From NCBI GenBank assembly GCA_032209605.1, contig JASFXZ010000014.1, positions 7,150,912 to 7,214,911 of the forward strand: 64,000 nucleotides of DNA. The letters are read 5' to 3'. The first letter of the stretch is position 1; each line of letters starts with the position of its first letter. Positions 25,701-40,700 of the stretch are shown piece after piece. The position numbers and the translations under genes were made by a program. Origin of the DNA: Mactromeris polynyma. Lineage: Eukaryota > Mollusca > Bivalvia > Venerida > Mactridae. Under the pieces are notes generated by a model. That model was not told the DNA's origin. It was given only the letters and a program-made list of their open reading frames with translations, and searched no databases.

Positions 25701-28700
25701 TAGTGTAGAATATTTATTCAGGTATCACACATTAATAGAATATACTGGTGTGCATATTTACTATGATAAATATGGTAATTATTTATAGTTAAACATATTT
25801 TTTAATAAAAAAAACCAAGTGTGTACGTTATTAGAAATGGTACTTGGTTTCTGGATGGTAATGTTTGACAAAGATTGCCCAATTTATTTATTGGGTCAAA
25901 ACCTCGAATAAACAGCTGATTGAAGATATACAATGTTGTTAGCAGGTAAGTATAATAGGCTCTTTTGGTGACAGGTTATAGCTATTACATATATGCAAGT
26001 TTGTTCACATAACATTACATTGCATGTTTCTTGTTTGGTAGAATATGAGTTCGTTTGTAAAGTATTTGTTTGAAATTTGTAATACATTACATTATTTCAT
26101 ATCAACATCGATGCAAAGAGCATTTCCTTATTTATGGACCATTCCTATATTTGCAAGCATGAATTTATTAAAGCAATAAAATAATGAAATGTAATGAGCA
26201 TTTCAAAGAGTATCCAAGAATTCATGTAATTACTACAACTATTTCTATTATTTACCAACCTTTGAGACCCATCTGGAATCTTTTCAACAAGAAACCCCCC
26301 ATCAGTACGCCAAACACAGCACCAGGGATAGCAATACCACCTACAACATAAACAACATATTCATTATCATCGTGGTTGTTACTATGATAATCAGGCACAA
26401 CTGCATCATGATGGTCATCATCACCATCATCAACATATGGATCTCCATCATCAATAAAAACATCATCATTGTCATAATAATCCTATCATATCAATCAAAG
26501 CACTTCATTCTCTACACTCAGGCCACATGCTGAGGAGACAGCTGTCACAGAATGTCCATATCTTGAGGAGACTGCTGTCACAGAATGTCCATATCTTGAG
26601 GAGACTGCTGTCACAGAATGTCCATATCTTGAGGAGACAGCTGTCACAGAATGTCCATATCTTGAGGAGACTGCTGTCACAGAATGTCCATATCTTGAGG
26701 AGACTGCTGTCACAGAATGTCCATATCTTGAGGAGACAGCTGTCACAGAAGTTTTAACTCAAACCTTTATACTTTCTACATTCCAAGTTTGGTGAAAAAT
26801 GTGTCAAATGAAACATGAAACTATCTGCATGAACAATAGCAAATTTGTCTCCCATCATCTTATAACCAGCCTCAATAATGATTGTAAATAATGGCATACT
26901 TTTGATACATGAGTCATATCCAACTATAGAAATGTCTGGTATGACTTGATGGAGTTATACCCAACTATAGAAATGTCTGGTATGACTTGATGGAGTTATA
27001 TACAACCATAGAAATGTCTGGTATGACTTGATGGAGTTATATACAACCATAGAAATGTCTGGTATGACTTGATGGAGTTATATACAACCATAGAAATGTC
27101 TGGTATGACTTGATGGAGTTATATCCAACTATAGAAATGACTGGTATGACTTGATGGAGTTATATACAACCATAGAAATGTCTGGTATGACTTGATGGAG
27201 TTATACCCAACTATAGAAATGTCTGGTATGACTTGATGGAGTTATATCCAACTATAGAAATGTCTGGTATGACTTGATGGAGTTATACCCAACTATAGAA
27301 ATGTCTGGTATGACTTGATGGAGTTATATCCAACTATAGAAATGTCTGGTATGACTTGATGGAGTTATATCCAACTATAGAAATGACTGGTATGACTTGA
27401 TGGAGTTATATCCAACTATAGAAATGACTGGTATGACTTGATGGTGTTATATACAACCATAGAAATGACTGGTATGACTTGATGGAGTTATATCCAACTA
27501 TAGAAATGACTGGTATGACTTGATGGAGTTATATACAACTATAGAAATGTCTGGTATGACTTGATGGAGTTATATACAACTATAGAAATGTCTGGTATGA
27601 CTTGATGGAGTTATATCCAACTATAGAAATGACTGGTATGACTTGATGGAGCTATATCCAACTATAGAAATGTCTGATATGAATTGATGGTGTTATATAC
27701 AACCATAGAAATGACTGGTATGACTTGATGGAGTTATATCCAACTATAGAAATGACTGGCATGACTTGATGGAGTTATATCCAACTATAGAAATGACTGG
27801 TATGACTTGATGGAGTTATATACAACCATAGAAATGTCTGGTATGACTTGATGGAGTTATATACAACCATAGAAATGACTGGTATGACTTGATGGAGTTA
27901 TATACAACTATAGAAATGTCTGGTATGACTTGATGGAGTTATATACAACCATAGAAATGTCTGGTATGACTTGATGGAGTTATATACAACTATAGAAATG
28001 TCTGGTATGACTTGATGGAGTTATATACAACCATAGAAATGACTGGTATGACTTGATGGAGTTATATACAACTATAGAAATGTCTGGTATGACTTGATGG
28101 AGTTATATACAACCATAGAAATGACTGGTATGACTTGATGGAGTTATATCCAACTATAGAAATGTCTGGTATGACTTGATGGAGTTATACCCTACTATAG
28201 AAATGTCTGGTATGACTTGATGGAGTTATATACAACTATAGAAATGACTGGTATGACTTGATGGAGTTATATCCAACTATAGAAATGTCTGGTATGACTT
28301 GATGGAGCTATATCCAACTATAGAAATGACTGGTATGACTTGATGGAGTTATATCCAACTATAGAAATGACTGGTATGACTTGATGGAGTTATACCCAAC
28401 CATAGAAATGACTGGTATGACTTGATGGAGTTATATCCAACTATAGAAATGACTGGTATGACTTGATGGAGTTATACCCAACCATAGAAATGACTGGTAT
28501 GACTTGATGGAGCTATATCCAACTATAGAAATGTCTGGTGTGACTTGATGGAGTTATATACAACCATAGAAATGACTGGTGTGACTTGATGGAGTTATAT
28601 CCAACTATAGAAATGTCTGGTGTGACTTGATGGAGCTATATCCAACTATAGAAATGTCTGGTGTGACTTGATGGAGTTATACCCAACCATAGAAATGACT

Positions 28701-31700
28701 GGTATGACTTGATGGAGCTATATCCAACTATAGAAATGTCTGGTGTGACTTGATGGAGTTATACCCAACCATAGAAATGACTGGTATGACTTGATGGAGC
28801 TATATCCAACTATAGAAATGTCTGGTGTGACTTGATGGAGTTATATACAACCATAGAAATGACTGGTATGACTTGATGGAGCTATATCCAACTATAGAAA
28901 TGTCTGGTGTGACTTGATGGAGTTATATACAACCATAGAAATGACTGGTATGACTTGATGGAGTTATATACAACCATAGAAATGACTGGTGTGACTTGAT
29001 GGAGTTATATACAACTATAGAAATGACTGGTGTGACTTGATGGAGTTATATACAACTATAGAAATGTCTGGTATGACTTGATGGAGTTATATCCAACTAT
29101 AGAAATGACTGGTATGACTTGATTGAGTTATATACAACTATAGAAATGACTGGTGTGACTTGATGGAGCTATATCCAACTATAGAAATGACTGGTATGAC
29201 TTGATTGAGTTATATCCAACTATAGAAATGACTGGTGTGACTTGATGGAGTTATATCCAACTATAGAAATGTCTGGTATGACTTGATGGAGCTATATCCA
29301 ACTATAGAAATGACTGGTGTGACTTGATGGAGTTATATACAACTATAGAAATGACTGGTATGACTTGATTGAGTTATATACAACCATAGAAATGTCTGGT
29401 ATGACTTGATGGAGTTATATACAACCATAGAAATGTCTGGTATGACTTGATGGAGTTATATACAACTATAGAAATGTCTGGTATGACTTGATGGAGTTAT
29501 ATCCAACTATAGAAATGACTGGTATGACTTGATTGAGTTATATACAACTATAGAAATGTCTGGTATGACTTGATGGAGTTATATCCAACTATAGAAATGA
29601 CTGGTATGACTTGATTGAGTTATATACAACTATAGAAATGACTGGTGTGACTTGATGGAGCTATATCCAACTATAGAAATGACTGGTATGACTTGATTGA
29701 GTTATATCCAACTATAGAAATGACTGGTGTGACTTGATGGAGTTATATCCAACTATAGAAATGTCTGGTATGACTTGATGGAGCTATATCCAACTATAGA
29801 AATGACTGGTGTGACTTGATGGAGTTATATACAACTATAGAAATGACTGGTATGACTTGATTGAGTTATATACAACCATAGAAATGTCTGGTATGACTTG
29901 ATGGAGTTATATACAACCATAGAAATGTCTGGTATGACTTGATGGAGTTATATACAACTATAGAAATGTCTGGTATGACTTGATGGAGTTATATACAACC
30001 ATAGAAATGTCTGGTATGACTTGATGGAGTTATATACAACCATAGAAATGACTGGTATGACTTGATGGAGTTATATACAACTATAGAAATGTCTGGTATG
30101 ACTTGATGGAGTTATATACAACTATAGAAATGACTGGTATGACTTGATGGAGTTATATACAACCATAGAAATGTCTGGTATGACTTGATGGAGTTATATA
30201 CAACCATAGAAATGACTGGTATGACTTGATGGAGTTATATACAACTATAGAAATGTCTGGTATGACTTGATGGAGTTATATACAAACATAGAAATGACTG
30301 GTATGACTTGATGGAGTTATATCCAACTATAGAAATGTCTGGTATGACTTGATGGAGCTATATCCAACCATAGAAATGACTGGTATGACTTGATGGAGTA
30401 ATATCCAACTATAGAAATGTCTGGTATGACTTGATGGAGCTATATCCAACTATAGAAATGACTGGTATGACTTGATGGAGTTATATCCAACTATAGAAAT
30501 GACTGGTATGACTTGATGGAGCTATATCCAACTATAGAAATGTCTGATATGAATTGATGGTGTTATATACAACCATAGAAATGACTGGTATGACTTGATG
30601 GAGCTATATCCAACTATAGAAATGTCTGATATGAATTGATGGTGTTATATACAACCATAGAAATGACTGGTATGACTTGATGGAGCTATATCCAACTATA
30701 GAAATGTCTGATATGAATTGATGGAGCTATATCCAACTATAGAAATGACTGGTATGACTTGATGGTGTTATATACAACCATAGAAATGACTGGTATGACT
30801 TGATGGAGTTATATCCAACTATAGAAATGACTGGTATGACTTGATGGAGTTATATCCAACTATAGAAATGACTGGTATGACTTGATGGAGTTATATACAA
30901 CTATAGAAATGTCTGGTATGACTTGATGGAGTTATATACAACTATAGAAATGTCTGGTATGACTTGATGGTGTTATATACAACCATAGAAATGACTGGTA
31001 TGACTTGATGGAGTTATATACAACAATAGAAATGTCTGGTATGACTTGATGGAGTTATATACAACCATATAAATGACTGGTATGACTTGATGGAGTAATA
31101 TCCAACTATAGAAATGACTGGTATGACTTGATGGAGCTAAATCCAACTATAGAAATGACTGGTATGAATTGATGGAGTTATATCCAACTATAGAAATGAC
31201 TGGTATGACTTGATGGAATTATATCCAACTATAGAAATGTCTGGTGTGACTTGATGGAGTTATATCCAACTATAGAAATGTCTGGTATGACTTGATGGAG
31301 TTATATACAACTATAGAAATGTCTGGTATGACTTGATGGAATTATATCCAACCATAGAAATGTCTGGTATGACTTGATGGAATTATATCCAACTATAGAA
31401 ATGACTGGTGTGACTTGATGGAATTATATCCAACTATAGAAATGTCTGGTATGACTTGATGGAATTATATCCAACTAAAGAAATGACTGGTATGACTTGA
31501 TGGAGTTATATCCAACTACAGAAATGTCTGGTATGACTTGATGGAGTTATATCCAACTATAGAAATGACTGGTGTGACTTGATGGAGTTATATACAACTA
31601 TAGAAATGACTGGTATGACTTGATGGAGTTATATCCAACTATAGAAATGTCTGGTATGACTTGATGGAGTTATATACAACTATAGAAATGACTGGTATGA

Positions 31701-34700
31701 CTTGATGGAGTTATATCCAACTATAGAAATGTCTGGTGTGACTTGATGGAGTTATATCCAACTATAGAAATGTCTGGTATGACTTGATGGAGTTATATCC
31801 AACTATAGAAATGACTGGTATGACTTGATGGAGTTATATCCAACTATAGAAATGTCTAGTATGACTTGATGGAGTTATACCCAACTATAGAAATGACTGG
31901 TATGACTTGATGGGGTTATATCCAACTATTGATATGACTGGTGTGACTTGATCAAAAGTGACCAGTATATGCAAAATACCCATTCCCTTCATTGATAGAG
32001 AAAGTAACCATTATTCATAACATCTAAAATACTAAACAAGAAATGGGCAAAGCCCACAAACCAGGTTTTAAACCTAATTATTTGTAACCAAGGCTCTATT
32101 TGTATAATGAATACATGATGATCATCAATGCTGCAAAGGTGCCAGAGGTGATACATGCATACAAACACTTCCACTTAGATATATTATATATATATGGAAC
32201 AACTATACAACAAGTTTGATGTCAATACACCCACGAATAGCGAAGATATTAAGTGGAAACTGATTTTTAAATTTTAAGTGACCTTGGACAGAACGAACCA
32301 AAAAGCAATCCCAAGCGAGATCTTCACATGTTCTTACTATACACCAAGTTTGATGTCAATATGACCAACAAATCTAAAGTTATTAGCCGGAAAGCAAATT
32401 GCAATTTTTAGTAAAGGTGACCTTGACCTTTGACAAAACGATTCCAAAAGCGATCCCAAGCGAGCTCTCCACATGTTCTAACTATATACCAAGTTTGATG
32501 TCAATATGACCAACAAATCTAAAGTTATTCGCCGGAAACCAAATTGCTACTTTAAGTAATGGTGACCTTGACCTTTGGCGGAACGAGTCCAAAAGCAACC
32601 CCAAGCAAGCTCTCCACATTTTCTTACTATACACCAAGTTTGAAGTCAATATGATCAACAAAACAAAAGTTATTCGCCGGGAACCAAATTTCTATTTTTA
32701 GTAACAGTGACCTTGACCTTTGTCGGGCCGAACCCAAAAGTAATCCCAAGCGAGCTCTCCACATGTTCTTACTGTACACCAAGTTTGATGTCAATATGTT
32801 CAAAGAAACTCAAGTAATTCGCCGGAAACCAAACTGCTATTTTTAGTAATGGTGACCTTGACCTTCGTCAGAACAGGTTCAAAAGCAATCCCAAGCAAGC
32901 TCTCCAGATGTTCTTTCTGTACACCAAGTTTGATGTCAATATGATCAATGAAACTCAAGTTTTTCGCCGGAAACCAAATTGTTAGTTTTAGTAACAGTGA
33001 CCTTGACCTTTGTTGGACCAATCCCAAAAGCAATCCCAAGCGAGATCTCCACATGTTCTTACTATACACCAAGTTTGATGTCAATATGATCAATGTAACT
33101 GAAGTTATTCGCCGGAAACCAAATTGCTATTTTTAGTAACGGTGACCTTGACCTTTGTCAGACCGAACCCAAAAGCAATCCCAAGCGAGCTCTCCACATG
33201 TTCTTACTATACACCAAGTTTGATGTCAATATGATCAATGTAACTAAAGTTATTCGCCGGAAACCAAATTTCTATTTTTAATAATGGTGACCTTGACCTT
33301 TGTCGGACCGAACCCAAAAGCAATCCCAAGCGAGCTCTCCACATGTTCTTACTGTACACCAAGTTTGATGTCAATATGATCAATGTAACTAAAGTTTTTC
33401 GCCGGAAACCAAATTTCTATTTTTAGTAACAGTGACCTTGACCTTGGTCGGATCAAACCCAAAAGCAATCCCAAGCGAGCTCTCCATATGTTCTTACTGT
33501 ACACCAAGTTTGGTTACAATATGATCAACAGAACTCAAGTTATTCGCCGGAAACCACCCAGTTTGACGCCCGCCCGCCCGCCCGCCTGCCCGCCCAACGA
33601 CATCACCATTCTAATAACCTGGTTTTTTTCAAAAACCTGGTTAAAAAGACAACAAACCTGTGAAAAGAGAAGCCTCAGATTTGGAGGTACCAAACTGGGT
33701 CTCTATATACTTGGGCAGGAATACGACAAATCCACTAACAATGGAGATCTCACAGCAAATACCAAAGCTTGTCACCAGATAAATGTTGTTCTTTAACAAA
33801 CTCATCACAGAACGAGGAAGGTCTGAAAGTATATTCATAAAAAGAAATACAGTAACAACTTAACAAAATGAGCACCCTCGGTACTGAAGGAAGTCGCCCT
33901 TAGTTGAGAGGTGGTCTCAAGCTTGATCATTACATATTCTCATAATTTCAGCATTTACTTCAAGTAATCTATTTTACATCAATTGTGAACCAATTTTTTA
34001 AAATTTATGTTAATTGATGACTGCTTCCTTGGTAAACAACCAGTACTCGGCATGATTCATGGACTGAGAACACTTGGTTATCAATCAGTACTCAGCATAA
34101 TTCATGGACTGAGAACACTTGGTTATCAATCAGTACTCGGCATGAGTCATCGACTGAGAACACTTGGTTATCAACCAGCACTCAGCATGATTCATGGACT
34201 GAGAACACTTGGATATCAACCAGTACTCAGCATGATTCATGGACTGAGAACACTTGGATATCAACCAGTACTCAGCATGATTCATGGACTGAGAACACTT
34301 TGTTATCAACCAGCACTCAGCATGATTCATGGACTGAGAACACTTGGTTATCAACCAGTACTCAGCATGATTCATGGACTGAGAACACTTGGTTATCAAC
34401 CAGTACTCAGCATGATTCATGGACTGAGAACACTTGGATATCAACCAGTACTCAGCATGATTCATGGACTGAGAACACTTTGTTATCAACCAGCACTCAG
34501 CATGATTCATGGACTGAGAACACTTGGTTATCAACCAGTACTCAGCATGATTCATGGACTGAGAACACTTGGTTATCAACCAGTACTCAGCATAATTCAT
34601 GGACTGAGAACACTTGGATATCAATCAGTACTCAGCATAATTCATGGACTGAGAACACTTGGTTATCAATCAGTACTCAGCATAATTCATGGACTGAGAA

Positions 34701-37700
34701 CACTTGGTTATCAACCAGTACTCAGCATGATTCATGGACTGAGAACACTAAGTTATCAATCAGTACTCAGCATAATTCATGGACTGAGAACACTTGGTTA
34801 TCAATCAGTACTCAGCATAATTCATGGACTGAGAACACTTGGTTATCAACCAGTACTCAGCATAATTCATGGACTGAGAACACTTGGTTATCAACCAGTA
34901 CTCAGCATGATTCATGGAATGAGAACACTTTGTTATCAACCAGTACTCAGCATGATTCATGTACTGAGAACACTTGGTTATCAATCAGTACTCAGCATAA
35001 TTCATGGACTGAGAACACTTGGTTATCAACCAGTACTCAGCATGATTCATGAACTGAGAACACTTGGTTATCAATCAGTACTCAGCATAAGTCATGGACT
35101 GAGAACACTTGGTTATCAATCAGTACTCAGCATGATTCATGGACTGAGAACACTTGGTTATCAACCAGTACTTAGCATGATTCATGGACTGAGAACACTT
35201 GGATATCAATCAGTACTCGGCATGATTCATGGACTGAGAACACTTGGTTATCAATCAGTACTCAGCATAATTCATGGACTGAGAACACTTGGTTATCAAC
35301 CAGTACTCAGCATGATTCATGGACTGAGAACAATTGGTTATCAACCAGTACTCAGCATAATTCATGGACTGAGAACACTTGGTTATCAACCAGTACTCAG
35401 CATAATTCATGGACTGAGAACACTTGGTTATCAACCAGTACTCAGCATGATTCATGGACTGAGAACACATGGTTATCAACCAGTACTCAGCATAATTCAT
35501 GAACTGAGAACACTTGGTTATCAATCAGTACTCAGCATAAGTCATGGACTGAGAACACTTGGATATCAATCAGTACTCGGCATGATTCATGGACTGAGAA
35601 CACTTGGTTATCAACCAGTACTCAGCATGATTCATGGACTGAGAACACTTGGTTATCAACCAGTACTCAGCATGATTCATGGACTGAGAACACTTGGTTA
35701 TCAACCAGAACTCAGCATGATTCATGGACTGAGAACACTTGGTTATCAACCAGAACTCAGCATGATTCATGGACTGAGAACACTTGGTTATCAACCAGAA
35801 CTCAGCATGATTCATGGACTGAGAACACTTGGTTATCAACCAGAACTCAGCATGATTCATGGACTGAGAACACTTGGTTATCAACCAGTACTCAGCATAA
35901 TTCATGAACTGAGAACACTTGGTTATCAATCAGTACTCAGCATAAGTCATGGACTGAGAACACTTGGATATCAATCAGTACTCGGCATGATTCATGGACT
36001 GAGAACACTTGGTTATCAACCAGTACTCAGCATGATTCATGGACTGAGAACACTTGGTTATCAACCAGTACTCAGCATGATTCATGGACTGAGAACACTT
36101 GGTTATCAATCAGTACTCGGCATGAGTCATGGACTGAGAACACTTGGTTATCAACCAGTACTCAGCATGATTCATGGACTGAGAACACTTGGTTATCAAC
36201 CAGAACTCAGCATGATTCATGGACTGAGAACACTTTGTTATCAACCAGTACTCAGCATGATTCATGAACTGAGAACACTTGGTTATCAATCAGTACTCAG
36301 CATAATTCATGGACTGAGAACACTTGGTTATCAACCAGTACTCAGCATGATTCATGAACTGAGAACACTTGGTTATCAATCAGTACTCAGCATAAGTCAT
36401 GGACTGAGAACACTTGGTTATCAATCAGTACTCAGCATGATTCATGGACTGAGAACACTTGGTTATCAACCAGTACTTAGCATGATTCATGGACTGAGAA
36501 CACTTGGATAGCAATCAGTACTCGGCATGATTCATGGACTGAGAACACTTGGTTATCAATCAGTACTCAGCATAATTCATGGACTGAGAACACTTGGTTA
36601 TCAACCAGTACTCAGCATGATTCATGGACTGAGAACAATTGGTTATCAACCAGTACTCAGCATAATTCATGGACTGAGAACACTTGGTTATCAACCAGTA
36701 CTCAGCATAATTCATGGACTGAGAACACTTGGTTATCAACCAGTACTCAGCATGATTCATGGACTGAGAACACTTGGTTATCAACCAGTACTCAGCATAA
36801 TTCATGAACTGAGAACACTTGGTTATCAATCAGTACTCAGCATAAGTCATGGACTGAGAACACTTGGATATCAATCAGTACTCGGCATGATTCATGGACT
36901 GAGAACACTTGGTTATCAACCAGTACTCAGCATGATTCATGGACTGAGAACACTTGGTTATCAACCAGTACTCAGCATGATTCATGGACTGAGAACACTT
37001 GGTTATCAATCAGTACTCGGCATGAGTCATGGACTGAGAACACTTGGTTATCAACCAGAACTCAGCATGATTCATGGACTGAGAACACTTGGTTATCAAC
37101 CAGAACTCAGCATGATTCATGGACTGAGAACACTTGGTTATCAACCAGAACTCAGCATGATTCATGGACTGAGAACACTTGGTTATCAACCAGTACTCAG
37201 CATAATTCATGAACTGAGAACACTTGGTTATCAATCAGTACTCAGCATAAGTCATGGACTGAGAACACTTGGATATCAATCAGTACTCGGCATGATTCAT
37301 GGACTGAGAACACTTGGTTATCAACCAGTACTCAGCATGATTCATGGACTGAGAACACTTGGTTATCAACCAGTACTCAGCATGATTCATGGACTGAGAA
37401 CACTTGGTTATCAATCAGTACTCGGCATGAGTCATGGACTGAGAACACTTGGTTATCAACCAGTACTCAGCATGATTCATGGACTGAGAACACTTGGTTA
37501 TCAACCAGAACTTAGCATGATTCATGGACTTAGAACACTTTGTTATCAACCAGTACTTAGCATGATTCATGGACTGAGAACACTTTGTTATCAACCAGTA
37601 CTTAGCATGATTCATGGACTGAGAACACTTTGTTATCAACCAGTACTTAGCATAATTCATGGACTGAGAACACTTTGTTATCAACCAGTACTTAGCATGA

Positions 37701-40700
37701 TTCATGGACTGAGAACACTTTGTTATCAACCAGTACTCAGCATGATTCATGGACTGAGAACACTTGGTTATCAACCAGTACTCAGCATAATTCATGGACT
37801 GAGAACACTTGGTTATCAACCAGTACTCAGCATGATTCATGGACTGAGAACACTTGGTTATCAACCAGTACTCAGCATGATTCATGGACTGAGAACACTT
37901 GGTTATCAATCAGTACTCAGCATAATTCATGGACTGAGAACACTTGGTTATCAACCAGTACTCAGCATGATTCATGGACTGAGAACACTTGGTTATCAAT
38001 CAGTACTCAGCATGATTCATGGACTGAGAACTCTTGGTTATCAATCAGTACTCAGCATAATTCATGGACTGAGAACACTTGGTTATCAACCAGTACTCAG
38101 CATGATTCATGGACTGAGAACACTTGGTTATCAATCAGTACTCAGCATGATTCATGGACTGAGAACACTTGGTTATCAATCAGTACTCAGCATGATTCAT
38201 GGACTGAGAACACTTGGTTATCAATCAGTACTCAGCATAATTCATGGACTAAGAACACTTGGTTATCAACCAGTACTCAGCATGATTCATGGACTGAGAA
38301 CACTTGGTTATCAACCAGTACTCAGCATGATTCATGGACTGAGAACACTTGGTTATCAACCAGTACTTAGCATGATTCATGGACTGAGAACACTTGGTTA
38401 TCAACCAGTACTCAGCATGATTCATGGACTGAGAACACTTGGTTATCAATCAGTACTCAGCATAATTCATGAAATGAGAAAACTCAGGAATAATCTCCCC
38501 CATGACAGAATATAAATGTTGCACACCTCTGGATCAGTCCAGCGTTCTCCCCAGACCTTTATACCTTCCCTCAGCTTTTAATGAAAAACTCTGCTCAACT
38601 CTCTAAATAATGTACTTGCGATAATAGTAAAAAAAAAATCACCCAATAACTATGTTACCTCAGCAGAAATGCAATTATATTTTGTAAGACAGACTTTTTG
38701 CATGTAGTGATTAAGCTGTAATTCCACAAGTAAAAACAGCAATACTAAAACAAGGAATAATGTAGCATGTGGTTTAAAGCTAGTGGTAGTTCAAGGCATC
38801 AATTAACATCAATGTCATACAGCATTCCTGTGGGCTTTGTCAGGTATTATAACATTTTCCAGAACTATAATTTCAAGTATTGATTGATCTTTGAACATGA
38901 GAAAAATGAAGACCTATTTCTGTGCATGATGAATTTTCAAGGTCAAAAATTAAACAGCAAACTCTTCAATAATTAGATGCTAAACTAGTTAAACTCTTTG
39001 ATATTAGAATGCTCAGCTAGTTAAACTCTTTGATATTAGGATGCTCAAATAGTTAAACTCTTTGATATTAGGATGATCAAATAGTTAAACTCTTTGATAT
39101 TAGGATGCTCAACTAGTTAAACTCCTTGATATTAGGACTCTTAACTAGTTAAACTCTTTGATATTAGGATGCTCAAATAGTTTAACTCTTTGATATTAGG
39201 ATTCTCAAATAGTTAAACTCTTTGATATTAGGATGCTCAACTAGTTAAACTCTTTGATATTAGGATGCTCAACTAGTTAAACTCTTTGATATTAGGATGC
39301 TCAAATAGTTAAACTCTTTGATATTAGGATGCTCAACTAGTTAAACTCTTTGATATTAGGATGCTCAACTAGTTAAACTCTTTGATATTAGGATGCTCAA
39401 CTAGTTAAACTCTTTGATATTAGGATGCTCAACTAGTTAAACTCTTTGATATAAGGATGCTAAACTAGTTAAACTCTTTGATATAAGGATGCTAAACTAG
39501 TTAAACTCTTTGATATAAGGATGCTAAACTAGTTAAACTCTTTGATATAAGGATGCTAAACTAGTTAAACTCTTTGATATAAGGATGCTAAACTAGTTAA
39601 ACTCTTTGATATTAGGATGCTCAACTAGTTAAACTCTTTGATATAAGGATGCTAAACTAGTTAAACTCTTTGATATAAGGATGCTAAACTAGTTAAACTC
39701 TTTGATATTAGGATGCTCAACTAGTTAAACTCTTTGATATTAGGATGCTCAACTAGTTAAACTCCTTGATATTAGGACTCTTAACTAGTTAAACTCTTTG
39801 ATATTAGGATGCTCAAATAGTTTAACTCTTTGATATTAGGATTCTCAAATAGTTAAACTCTTTGATATTAGGATGCTCAACTAGTTAAACTCTTTGATAT
39901 TAGGATGCTCAACTAGTTAAACTCTTTGATATTAGGATGCTCAAATAGTTAAACTCTTTGATATTAGGATGCTCAACTAGTTAAACTCTTTGATATTAGG
40001 ATGCTCAACTAGTTAAACTCTTTGATATTAGGATGCTCAACTAGTTAAACTCTTTGATATAAGGATGCTAAACTAGTTAAACTCTTTGATATTAGGATGC
40101 TCAACTAGTTAAACTCTTTGATATAAGGATGCTAAACTAGTTAAACTCTTTGATATTAGGATGCTCAACTAGTTAAACTCTTAGACAATAGGATGCTCAA
40201 CTAGTTAAACTCTTTGACAATAGGACTCTCAACTAGTTAAACTCTTTGATATTAGGATGCTCAACTAGTTAAAGACACAGTTGGTTGTGCATTGAGGACT
40301 TGTGATTTTCATAGTTGTATTAAACATACCAAATGTATTTTGAGTCATAGATCAATAATCAATTAATACAGAAATCTGCAGGGTAATAGAAGAACCAGCT
40401 TGGAGATTTGCTAAGTGAATCCCAGCATGCATCTCCCCGGGGTCCTCACATTGCACTCTTATAACAATGCTCCAATATATTCAAATTAGAAATATTTGGC
40501 ACATAAAAGTATGACAACCCCCAGAAGGAGCCCCTCACACAGAGTATAAGTTCCCCCCCCCCCATGAGGATTTGCAGTCTTCCAATAATAATAATAATTA
40601 GTGAACAACAACAATTATAATTATCTAATGCACAAATCAAATTAATGGAAAGCAGGTTGCAGCATGTAACTCCACAATAACAGTATCTAGGGATGTCAAT

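Noticed and set aside
34007..38515. Plus-strand open frames of 834 and 662 codons made of MIHGLRTLGYQPVLS repeats
   Set aside because: They are the 45-bp array read in a stop-free frame. Another plus frame and a minus frame are also open, and the array lies in an intron of a gene on the other strand. No start context or unique flanking sequence supports a protein.
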